Shown: positions 11,263 through 21,105 of the stretch, one piece after another
How positions within the stretch are numbered: position 1 is the first letter of the stretch
How the letters are laid out: each line of letters begins with the position of its first letter
NCBI RefSeq assembly: GCF_010093815.1
Contig: NW_022985553.1
Span: forward strand, 902,133-966,132
DNA: 64,000 nucleotides
From: Pseudovirgaria hyperparasitica
Taxonomy: Eukaryota > Ascomycota > Dothideomycetes > Acrospermales > Acrospermaceae
Direction of reading: 5' to 3'
Notes under the pieces: model-generated
The model's input: the letters and a program-made list of their open reading frames with translations, nothing else
Told to the model about the DNA's origin: nothing
Database searches by the model: none
Made by a program: the position numbers and the translations under genes

Positions 11263-12174
11263 ATGCCGAACCACAGAGGCCAAGATGAGGCCATCAGCCC
11301 AGCCCCAAGATCATCCAAGTATTCTCTCTGGCAGCGCACTCCAAAGTATCAAACGCCCCCTCCACGCGCACCATACCCTCCGTCGCATCCCAACTTATTC
11401 GGACCTTACCCAGCCACGTCCAAACCAGACCAAGGCGCCATCCACATCCACGCACCCACACAGCAGAACCCAGCCTACGCCTTCACATTTGACCTCCAAC
11501 CTCACGACGGACTGACTCGCGGCACCCACCTACAGCTCCAATATGCCCTCACAGCCGACGGCCACGGCATCAACCTCTCCACTCAACCCCGTCCTTGGAA
11601 AAGCTTCAAGATCCAAAACACCGGCGCCGCACACCCCTGCGACTTTGTCTACACCACAAACATCATCGACAACGTAGCCTTCATCCTCATCACGATCTGC
11701 TACGCCGGCGACGCGCCCCCGCCACCGCACGACCAGAAGATCTACTCCGAGGACCTCTACTTCCACGGCCTCGTCTGGGGCGAGGATAAGGAGGGAACAG
11801 GCAACGCGCCATTTCGCGCCGTGTACATGGTGTACGACGGGATCATGAACAATGTGATTGCGGACGCGATGAAGGATGCGTATGATCTGGCGAGCCGGTT
11901 CTACGGCGTGGACGGGCATCTGATATGGTGTGAGAAGCGCGGGGATACGGGGTATGACGAGGCGATGGAGGCGGCGAGTGCGAAGGTGCTGGGGACGACG
12001 TTTGGACGGGCGGCGGTGCGGATGGTGGAGAAGTTTGGGGCGAGGGCGGAGATGAAGGGGTTGGGGGTGCGGTCGGTGAGGGTTGGGGTGGAGCGGATGT
12101 GTCCGACGCCGGATCGGTTTATGATTGTTACGTTGATGGAGAAGGGCTCGAGTCGGGTGGAGAGGGTGGGTTGA
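11263..12174 (+). CDS. Hypothetical protein, 303 aa
   Basis: Not recognised. A single open exon starts at ATG 11263. Residues 1-70 are Pro-rich and basic and look disordered; residues about 70-300 look folded, with alternating hydrophobic strands and no signal peptide or membrane segment. Visible features are a WKSFKI stretch, a conserved-looking FVYTTNIIDNVAFILITICYAG region and a Cys/Trp pair near residue 220. Base composition changes within the gene: the first half is C-rich on the coding strand and the second half strongly G-rich, with the switch near 11.8 kb. An upstream TATA box and CRE-like sites support real transcription. Confidence 0.6.
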   Translation: MPNHRGQDEAISPAPRSSKYSLWQRTPKYQTPPPRAPYPPSHPNLFGPYPATSKPDQGAIHIHAPTQQNPAYAFTFDLQPHDGLTRGTHLQLQYALTADGHGINLSTQPRPWKSFKIQNTGAAHPCDFVYTTNIIDNVAFILITICYAGDAPPPPHDQKIYSEDLYFHGLVWGEDKEGTGNAPFRAVYMVYDGIMNNVIADAMKDAYDLASRFYGVDGHLIWCEKRGDTGYDEAMEAASAKVLGTTFGRAAVRMVEKFGARAEMKGLGVRSVRVGVERMCPTPDRFMIVTLMEKGSSRVERVG

Positions 12175-12929
12175 TTCTAGGGGTTCTGTGGCTAGCTTCT
12201 TGTGTTTATAGTTTCGGTGAGACAGGTGTCGAGGTGGTCTAGATGCATGGGTCTAGGGTTGACATGCCTCGAGATTCCTGATCTGGATCTCATTGATACA
12301 GCTTCTATAAAGGTTGACATGGTTGGACTGTGCTTGGTGATGTCGACAACGGAGACCTCGGGATTAAGATTGGACAGAATCGCATGATAGTGTTCCATGA
12401 CATGAAGAGAGCAGAGTAGTGGGCATGGTGTGGTTCGCGAGCACGTTGGAAGGTGGAAGAAGGACGAGCGAGTAAGATTCTCTTGGCCGAGACAATCGTT
12501 GAGGAATCTTCCGTTGGGATCTCTTTGGTTTAGGGGGTATCACTGGATGGCGTTTCGTCAGCGGTTCTAAGCTTTGTTAGGAGACCAGAGAGGTGTAAGA
12601 AAGCTCGTGAACCGTTGAATATAGAGGGAGGTACGTGTCGAGGTCTCATATATAGGGTCTTGGGAGTTGATCATGAGTCTTGTCTATCTATGCCGTATCG
12701 AGCCGTCGCAATTGGTATGTGTTAAGGTCGCATGTAATACCCAGAAACTTTGCTCTACCGATACGCCTGCCAGGTAGCACGTATCTTCAATTTAGCGAAG
12801 GACAGAAGTAGGGTCGGACGACATATGTGACGCGTTTTCGGGATTATTGATTTCTAGAATGAAATGATCCTTGGTTACAGATATTCATTTTCGAGAATTC
12901 GATCCTAGACGTGACGTTTTGATTGATCA
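12175..12929. other. Convergent intergenic region
   Basis: About 750 bp between the 3' ends of the orphan gene and RTT106. No gene, RNA or repeat was recognised. Confidence 0.6.
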
Positions 12930-14411
12930 TCACTCCCCTTCATCATCGCTCATTTCGACTTCTTCTGCTTCACTACCCAGCTCTTCAGCTATGATATCAG
13001 CGCCTTCACCATCTTCGTCCCCTCCCGCATTTTCATCATAATCTTCTTCCTCAGATGATGATCCACTTCCATCACTGTCACCTTCCGATCCAGGATCGTA
13101 GTCTTCCTCTTCTTCGTCCTCCAAGTCTTGGAGCTCCGCTTCAGCCTTTGCCAACTCGGTGGCACCGTCCTCCTGCACTTCGGTCTCTTCCCCTCCTTTC
13201 GGTGGGCCGTTGATGTTCAATTTCTTGGCCTTGCGTGTGGCTGCCAGACTCGTGTCCTGCAAACTGTGCTTTTGGACATATTCATTGATTCCCGAGAAAT
13301 CTGCTTGGTCAAGCATAGCAAACTCGATCTCTTGCTCCTGTTCGCCAGCTGTAACTCCGATGTTCAAGTTGAATGTCCTCTGGAGTACAGATGTGTATGA
13401 CACAGATGTGATCATATCAAATGGAAAGAATGCCAGCGGTTTTTTGAAACCAAAGAGTATTCCAACAGAAGTAAAATACAGATAGCCTGTACGAGTCAGT
13501 AGTTGCTTCGAGTCTCAAGTCAAATAACGCTCACCCTCTTTGCTACCCCTGAAAGCTTTCACATGGTATGCCTTCTCTCCTTTCCTGTGCGGCTGGGGTA
13601 TACTGCTCGAGAACTCTTTATCTGTTGGGTATATGACTTGCTTTTTGTATAGGCCCAAATGCTGATCGATGGCTCTCGACGTCGTCCCAGGGCCTGGATC
13701 CTCGCCCTCCTTGATGTCCTTACCAGTCGGTTCAACATACGTCCATACAATAGGTTCTGGCGCGGCCGCCCCCTCTGCTGCTGGCGTTATACCATCTGCA
13801 CCGCGCGGTAGGACTACGAAGTTGTGTTGCTTTTTGGCCTTTTCTGGCACAGGAAGGCAGAAAACTTGATCTATGCAGCTATTAGATCTTTATAAGCTAC
13901 TGCCCAGTATCTTGACTATCATCTTACCAATTTCGCCCCAATTGGCCCCGAACTCAACCGTGTTGCTTGCTGCATTTACTCCCCGTATGCCTCCCTTCTT
14001 CACTCCAGCTTTCGAGTCTTTCTTGACAATCTCGACGTGCAGCTTCTTTCTCTGTGGTATGGAGAAGCTTACATCTGCCATTTTCCAGCTGGGAGCCACG
14101 TTGATATCGGCCCAAGTGCCTTCAGCTGCCTTCGTGTCACCATTCGCCGCATCGCTCGATATATCCAGTTTGCGTTTCTTTAGAGGTGGCTTCTCAACCT
14201 GGATTTCGCTTTGTAATGCATATATATATGCGCACAGGTCCTCGAAGAGAGGTCTCAAGGCTGAGTTCTTTTCTACAATGAAAAAGGGTCAGCATAGTCT
14301 AAAGCGCTAAGGGGATCTGTGAGATAGTCTACCAATTGCTGCATCGACTCGCAGGAACAGATCGTAATGCGAGGTCACGAGTGCATCTTCTATGACTGTA
14401 TGGCGCGACAT
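12930..14411 (-). CDS. RTT106: Histone chaperone Rtt106
   Basis: Nuclear chaperone that binds H3-H4 (notably K56-acetylated H3) for replication-coupled nucleosome assembly and silencing. Four exons in transcript order: 14411-14333, 14272-13928, 13870-13535, 13486-12930 (1317 nt, 438 aa); introns 60, 57 and 48 nt. The N-terminal part ([12 protein letters not shown]) corresponds to the dimerisation region. The middle forms the tandem PH-like Rtt106 domain, including [25 protein letters not shown] and [16 protein letters not shown] near residue 300. The last 80 residues are almost all Asp/Glu/Ser, the acidic histone-binding tail of the family. Each junction restores family-like sequence, so the structure is well supported. 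Confidence 0.92.
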
Positions 14412-14837
14412 AGTTAGTATATATGCGGAAGTGAATAAATATGTTGGTTGTCCAGATGGCATATCACAATGGATTCCAGAAGACGCAGTTCGTGCTCTAT
14501 ACTGCGCATCATGATGCAGTCTACCACACTAAAACTGTGGGGGCACATGTGGATCGCTCTGCTAACGCGTGGGCATCACTTGGCCAACCGTCGAAATCGA
14601 TAGGGGCCAACAACACTAATAACTAATATCGTCAGGCACCCGCAAATTACTAAACATTTCTGATCTCTATAAGCTGTTTATAGGACTTCAACCTTCTGAT
14701 CAACGCAAGACCTGCTTCGACCCGACACTCATTCTTCAGAGCCGTCAAACAATTAGCTACAAGCTGAATCGCTCGTTCCAATTCGTGCACTTCATCCACA
14801 ACCCTTCGCGCATGTCGTGCTTAAGTCTGCTGCACAC
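14412..14837. other. Divergent promoter region between RTT106 and the DUF3405 gene
   Basis: About 430 bp between two start codons transcribed away from each other. It serves both promoters. No specific site was recognised. Confidence 0.55.
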
Positions 14838-17318
14838 ATGAACACTCTTCGGCTCGCCAAACGAAAGGGCCAATCCTACCAGAAGGTCTCGGCGCATGAT
14901 ATCGATGATGCTTGGAACGACCTCGAGAAACGCCCATTAGTTGACGATAACGACTCCAACGACTCTCCTCCCTCGTGCGCAGTTTCATCTCGTGTCTCCT
15001 CCGCCTCACACCAGCCAATGCTTAGACCATCAAGATTCCAGAAGCCTCGATGGCGGTCAGGAGCATGGCGGATACGTTCCCCGCGCGCCTTTACAAGATG
15101 CTTCTCGCTGGTTCTCGGTGGTCTTATAATTCTGTTCATCATAACATTGACCAAGCTAGGCGCGGCGTCGTCAAGAGCAGTATCGCTAGGTCTATCAAAA
15201 CCGAAACCACAACCCATAGTCTGGGAAGCCTTCCCATTCTTGAAGAGATATCATGGTGGAATTCGTACATTGGTACAGAGGTCAGAGAATGAGCCAGAGT
15301 ATCCTGGTGAAGGCAAGAACATTCCGGACGTTTATGCTGGAAAGAAGAGGATTGAACAACGCGACAATGTCGAGGATAAGACCTGGGACTTCACGAAATA
15401 TGGTTCCAAGTTTAATCCTTACCCGGACTACTCGTCTGACGCGTATGTTGCCGAATGGGGCCCAGTCAAACAATGTTATCTTGATGCAGAAAACACTGTC
15501 AAGATCCCACAGCTATACGCTTACAGTGGCGTGGTCAAAGGAACTCCAGACAATGTCATTGGCTCGTACGACGTTCTTGGTCTCAACAAAGACGTCTGTT
15601 TTGAGCGTTATGGCAGACTTGGTCCTTATGGCTACGGTTACAGCAAAAAGCTTGGAGGTAGTGGCTCAGGAATGGCAGGAGATAGGGAGGGCATTGAAGA
15701 GGTGTGGAAACAAGATTCTGAAGTCGACTATCGGAACATTGACTGGGCGGATGTTCAGGATCGATGCTTAGCAGCCAATCGTAATCGATTCGCAGAGATG
15801 TCTCAAAGTAAAAACCACTTCTACTACAACATGGGTTCTGGAGGGCCACACCGAGAGACCATGGGTAAAGAAACTGGCGAACAGACGGTAGAAGAGATCA
15901 AAACTCAAAAGACTCACGCATCTGAAGAGAATGTTGAAAAACGTCTTGCGAAGAATAAGAAGATTACCCGTAATGCCGTCATAATCCGCACCTGGTGGGA
16001 CTACAATTACGACGATGAAGATATATGGTACCTGCGAGCCGTCATCTCCGAACTCGCCATCCAGACAGGTGGTGAATATACTGTCCATTTTCTAGTCCAT
16101 GTCAAAGACGACAACTTGCCTATCTGGTCGGATGACCAGACTTACCAGCGTGTTCTCAACGAATCTCTCCCTGAAGAGTTCCGCGGCATGGGCACGCTCT
16201 GGACTGAAAGACAGATGGGCTTGCTTTATGGTGGTCTGGCAGAAAGTTTCTACAGAGACCTTCCCGTCCACGGTGTATACCGCAGTACTTTCATGCCATT
16301 CCAGTACTTCGCGCACCAGCATCCAGAGTATGACTTCTTCTGGCAATGGGAAATGGATCTCCGCTACACCGGTCACTTCTATCATCTCCTCGATAAAGTC
16401 GGTGCGTGGGCTCGTCAGCAACCCAGGAAGCTTCTCTGGGAGCGATCGTCCCGCTTTTATGTGCCTTCCGAACACGGTTCATGGGATGACTTCAACACGC
16501 TTGTCAAATATCAGACAGAGCATGGAACGGGATCCAAAGGCAACATGTACCAGAAGCTGCGCGAATATCACCCAAACCTACCAGCCAATGCTCAGGCTCC
16601 AGGGAAAGCCGAGGATCCAATCTGGGGTCCCCTACCTCCCCTTGACGATGAATTAGAGACTGACAATGACGTCAATCCACCTGAAGGAGTCACTTTCAAG
16701 AGTGATAAGTACGAATGGGGCGTAGGTGAAGATGCTGATCTCATCACTTTCAATCCTATTTTCGACCCTGATGGCACAAACTGGATTCTTGCAGACGATG
16801 TCACAGGCTACAACACTACCCGTGGGATGCCTCCACGCCGTACCGCTATCATCACATTTGGCCGCCTGAGCAAGCGCCTACTAAACACCATGCACCGAGA
16901 GTCCTCACTTAAGAGACATACTATGTTCTCTGAGATGTGGCCTGCGTCGACCGCGCTTCATCATGGTCTAAAGGCTGTCTATGCCCCACACCCAGTTTAC
17001 ATTGACCGCAGATGGCCCACGGATTATCTTGCGGCCATCTTCAACGGAGGACGTAATGGCGCTGCTGGTGGCGCAAGACTGTCTGTTTTCAGCGATGAGA
17101 GACAGCACAATTTCAGGGGCACTACGTGGTACTACGATGCTGGTTTTGCGCCCAATCTATGGAAGAGATGGATGGGCTACAAGGTTGACAATGACGGAGG
17201 CGAGCAAGAAGAATTAGAAGGTGAGGGCAGAATGTGCTTGCCTGCGATGCTAGTGCATCCTGTCAAGCAAGTTGACTTGGTGTTCGAGGAGAGTGATCGG
17301 GCGGATGGTGAGCAGTAA
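14838..17318 (+). CDS. DUF3405 family protein, type II membrane, glycosyltransferase-like
   Basis: 826 aa in a single exon. The start is the first true ATG in frame (MNTLRLAKRKGQ). Residues 1-86 are basic and Ser-rich (cytosolic), one membrane anchor spans about 87-106 (LVLGGLIILFIITL), and the rest is lumenal, the topology of Golgi glycosyltransferases. The DUF3405 core covers roughly 380-770: AVIIRTWWDYNYDDEDIWYL, then YTVHFLVHV, an acidic-aromatic segment FFWQWEMDLRYTGHFY that could play the part of a metal-binding motif, and LLWERSSRFYVPSE. Family function is not established; a role in cell-wall or glycoprotein modification is inference. No introns. Confidence 0.88.
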   Translation: MNTLRLAKRKGQSYQKVSAHDIDDAWNDLEKRPLVDDNDSNDSPPSCAVSSRVSSASHQPMLRPSRFQKPRWRSGAWRIRSPRAFTRCFSLVLGGLIILFIITLTKLGAASSRAVSLGLSKPKPQPIVWEAFPFLKRYHGGIRTLVQRSENEPEYPGEGKNIPDVYAGKKRIEQRDNVEDKTWDFTKYGSKFNPYPDYSSDAYVAEWGPVKQCYLDAENTVKIPQLYAYSGVVKGTPDNVIGSYDVLGLNKDVCFERYGRLGPYGYGYSKKLGGSGSGMAGDREGIEEVWKQDSEVDYRNIDWADVQDRCLAANRNRFAEMSQSKNHFYYNMGSGGPHRETMGKETGEQTVEEIKTQKTHASEENVEKRLAKNKKITRNAVIIRTWWDYNYDDEDIWYLRAVISELAIQTGGEYTVHFLVHVKDDNLPIWSDDQTYQRVLNESLPEEFRGMGTLWTERQMGLLYGGLAESFYRDLPVHGVYRSTFMPFQYFAHQHPEYDFFWQWEMDLRYTGHFYHLLDKVGAWARQQPRKLLWERSSRFYVPSEHGSWDDFNTLVKYQTEHGTGSKGNMYQKLREYHPNLPANAQAPGKAEDPIWGPLPPLDDELETDNDVNPPEGVTFKSDKYEWGVGEDADLITFNPIFDPDGTNWILADDVTGYNTTRGMPPRRTAIITFGRLSKRLLNTMHRESSLKRHTMFSEMWPASTALHHGLKAVYAPHPVYIDRRWPTDYLAAIFNGGRNGAAGGARLSVFSDERQHNFRGTTWYYDAGFAPNLWKRWMGYKVDNDGGEQEELEGEGRMCLPAMLVHPVKQVDLVFEESDRADGEQ

Positions 17319-17693
17319 GACTGCTCTGTAATTTTCCCTTTTATGTCAATGAGAGACGAAGAAACGAGTGTCGCTTCGTGGGCATGATTATTGGCGGGCG
17401 TTTTGTGAGGGTCCAATGAGAGACCAACTGGAGCATACATAATCGGTACTTCTTCACACATCCATAGCGACAGCGCATGGTGAGACTTGGTACTCCTAAG
17501 AACATCACAGGACATGTTTGCAATTTCAATATTCTTTATCAACACGTTGGTGGCTCATGTTGATGCGCCGGTCACTTCGTCCGAGAGATACCCGAGCCTT
17601 GCATGGCAGCCTGGTGGCATCTCATTGTCACGTCCTACTTCAAACCGTCATCGTTGGATTATGAAGTTGTACTGACCTGGTTTTGAGGTCAAC
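17319..17693. other. Intergenic region
   Basis: 375 bp between the DUF3405 stop and the HET-domain ATG on the same strand. No feature was recognised. Confidence 0.5.
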
Positions 17694-19504
17694 ATGAGAC
17701 TGCTCAACACATTTACGCTCGAGATTCGAGAGTTCATAGTCCAGAACACTCCGCCGTATGCTATCCTTTCGCACACGTGGGGCGTAGGCGAAATTACCTT
17801 CGAGGACCTGATCAAAGAAGACAAAACCCAGGCCAGACAGAAGAATGGCTTCCTTAAACTCAACGGTTTTTGTGAGAAAGCAAAAGAAGTTGGGTTTGAG
17901 TGGGTGTGGATGGACACTTGCTGGTGAGCAATCCTTCCTTTCTTTCCCGCCCAGAAGAAGCTAAAAGAGCCTGGGTCAGTATCGACAAGAAAAGTAGCGC
18001 GGAATTGGGTGAGGCTATAAATTCGATGTTTGCCTGGTATCAGAAGGCGAATGTCTGCTATGCCTACCTCGACGATTTCAAGTATCCGCCGAACTGCACT
18101 GAACCTGACTACATGGACTCGCCAAACGCTTATGTAGACTCCCTCAAAAAGTGCCGTTGGTTCACACGCGGTTGGACGCTTCAAGAACTGCTCGCTCCAG
18201 GCAGCATTGAGATGTACGCTCCAGACTGGAGTGAAATTGGGACCAAGGCCACTTTGGCATCTCAAATATCATCAATAACTGGAATCCAACTGAATATCAT
18301 CCGCGGGTACGGAGTGGAATTGAACGTGGCTCAAAAGTTGTCCTGGGCTGCGGGTCGATCCACAACAAAAATCGAAGACATTGCGTATTGTCTGCTGGGT
18401 ATCTTCAATATAAACATGCCCTTGTTGTATGGAGAAGGGACGAAGGCGTTCCGCCGACTGCAGGAGGAGATACTGAGAACCACCGATGATTACACCTTAT
18501 TCATATGGAACATCTTGGACTTCAGGACAAACCGAAGAAGCTCGTCCGGCCCATTTGCCGATTCTCCTGACGCGTTTGGATACAATAGTACAGGACAGGA
18601 GTCTCTAAGCTACGCCGATGTATCGAGCACAGATATCCAATTCCCGGAAGTAGTGGAAACTTTATCTACAATGCCGCCAAAAATGACCAATCGTGGACTC
18701 AAGATACGTCTGCCTGTATTAAAAGTGCCCGACTTTGCGTACTATAACGGTGGGTTGCTCGTTCACTTCCCGCTGTCTGCGACCAAAGAGCTGACGACTG
18801 CGGTATGGATCCATCGTCAGAGAGTATATGGAGACAGAGTCTTTGACATGATTTTTCATCTCGAAAAAGTCCTATTGGAGAAAGACGAAGACGAGATTGA
18901 AGAACACGTAGATATAGACCTGGTTCCCCCGCATACAGGGCACCACATATGTCTCTGGCTGGAAAGCGATGGAGATCAGTGGTGTCGTCTTCGAGGCCTC
19001 GACATTGTCTTCATTCGTGATGAAGATCTTGCCAAATTTGAGTACCAGACTGTGTATATCCAAGAGCGTGAAGAGGCCATTACGTGTTACGTACGTAGAC
19101 TCGGGAGGGTCTCGAGCTTCATAATACAGGATGCCAACGGTGCCCTACAGCCGCAGTTTCAAAAAAGCTGGATAGAGCACCCCGATGATGATGGTTGGGG
19201 TGGGGTCATACACTCAGCACGATTCCGAACGACGAACAACGACTTGTTCTTCGCTCACTTTAGTATCAGTTGGTGCGAGCTAGTGGTCATCGCAGATATC
19301 AGCTCCGCACATCCATGGCTGCTCGCTGAACCTGTTGACTGGTACAAAGTCCATTACTTGGCGCGTCAAATGAGCAAATCTGCATATTTTGGGCCTGTGG
19401 TGCTTGACAGGGCAGTCGCGCGTCTACAATCGGGCATTATGGTCAGATTGTGCGTCCGACGGACCGTTGCAGCTGGGGCGACCGTAACCTTGACACTTAC
19501 TTGA
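17694..19504 (+). CDS. HET-domain (heterokaryon incompatibility) protein
   Basis: Exons 17694-17923 and 17980-19504 (56-nt intron) give 584 aa. The N-terminal third is a complete HET domain with its three signature blocks: YAILSHTWG near residue 22, WVWMDTCCIDK near 75 (rebuilt across the intron) and WFTRGWTLQELLAP near 140. HET domains have a TIR-like fold and trigger cell death after non-self recognition in filamentous fungi. The remaining residues, about 200-584, show no NACHT, WD40 or ankyrin repeats; they begin with a segment typical of HET-only proteins (AYCLLGIFNINMPLLYGEG). Partner and allelic specificity are unknown. Fungi carry dozens of such genes, so involvement in vegetative incompatibility is not proven. 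Confidence 0.92.
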
Positions 19505-20961
19505 GTTCTCCACAGGACAGTTCTTCTCATCATCAATCCTGCTTTCTGCGTCAGCCTAGCAACAAAGCATGTCTGAGTGTATTTCCACAGTGACGCATCA
19601 TGACGTTGTCGTATAGAGATCAATCCCCCTAATTATACGCCGGCTATCGTATCGTGAGAAACTCGCCCCAATCTTCATAACATTAGACTATAACTCAGCC
19701 GGTAACACCTGGCTGCCATCGTACCATGCAATTGTTCACATAAGTCCTTCACCTTGATGAGTCTGAATATCACTGAGCAAGAATAGTCAAATTCCTGGCT
19801 GCTTGTATACGAACACGGTGGCATAGGACGACGTCTTGTTCATGCATCACCAGTAGCAATCGATTCGTTCAGAGATCGTGAGAGTTGCAAACACAAAATG
19901 TCTTGCTCATCAAGGACTGTTACGCGAAATCAAAGGCGAACCGTAAAGAATACCAAAAACCGCACGATACTCCTAAACCCCTAAAGAAAGCTTCCATATT
20001 ACATAAAACATATACAATTACAACTCACCACGATGTACCAAGATATAATACACCAACGTTCTTACTACCTAAACACTGCACAGAGAAATGCGCCGCGTTG
20101 TGTACTTGAGCTGCAAACATAGATCTCGTCAATCATCTCCTGTCCCCTTCCAAACAATCCCAGTTCCAGACCTAATGCTAAACCCCCTTTCTAATTTCCC
20201 TCGACTCTACTCGCCCCAGACACACAACATCTCCGAAAAACATCACATCAAACATACTCAGATGCACAGTAGCTTCCATGTTCTCAAACATACACGAATC
20301 CAAAAATAAATACCCTTTCCACCACAAATATCCGAACTCCTAAATTTCCCATGGTTTCAAAAATACCCTTTCCATAAATACACGAATGTGTAAATACCCC
20401 AGCCACATCCCACATCCCTCCCAAACCTTTCCAAAACACCGCACCAGCCACCAATCACCGCCACACATATCCTCCCAAATCCTCTCAAACGTCTTCCGTC
20501 TCACATCCTCCTACACAGCCACGGCCGGCACCGCCACCACCACTTCCTCCGACAAAGCCTTCGACTCTGTTTCAAGCAAAGATTGATTGAACGCCATCCT
20601 TTTGTTCACTTTGAAGGAGTATTATAGGCTTGTCAGAAATCAAATAGTACGCCACAACACGCCACGACGAGTCATGCCAAGCCATGTTAGCGAGAATAGC
20701 TCATTATTCTATCATCATCACTCACAAGCTCACATACTCACGTGCTCACATACACGATAAAGTATCTGAGCCCATACACAGTCATGCCAGACAGGGGGCT
20801 CGAGATTGAATTGAACGAACGGGGTGAAAAGCGAGCGGGGATGCACGAAACGAGAACGAACGACCTGAACTAGCGAGGCGAACGAACGGGTGGACTGAGC
20901 TTTTGTGATTTGAATTTTTTTTTCGGTTTCGGTCCGGTTGGCGTTGGGGTTGGGGGTGGAG

Positions 20962-21105
20962 AGAGTCATCGGGTTTGAGAGTCAGGTTTGAGAGAGCGTC
21001 TGAGAGTCAAGTGTTGAGAACGGTTTTGTGAGAGTCAGTGTTGGGGGGGTCCGGGCTTGAGCAGGTTTGGAGAGTCATGGCTGGAATGGAATCGGCTAAG
21101 AGTCA
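20962..21105 (+). repeat. Cluster of six AGAGTCA motifs
   Basis: The heptamer AGAGTCA occurs at 20962, 20978, 21003, 21031, 21071 and 21099 in a G-rich block, most copies preceded by TG or GG. Spacing is irregular (16-40 bp), so this is a motif cluster or decayed minisatellite rather than a strict tandem array. Confidence 0.6.
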
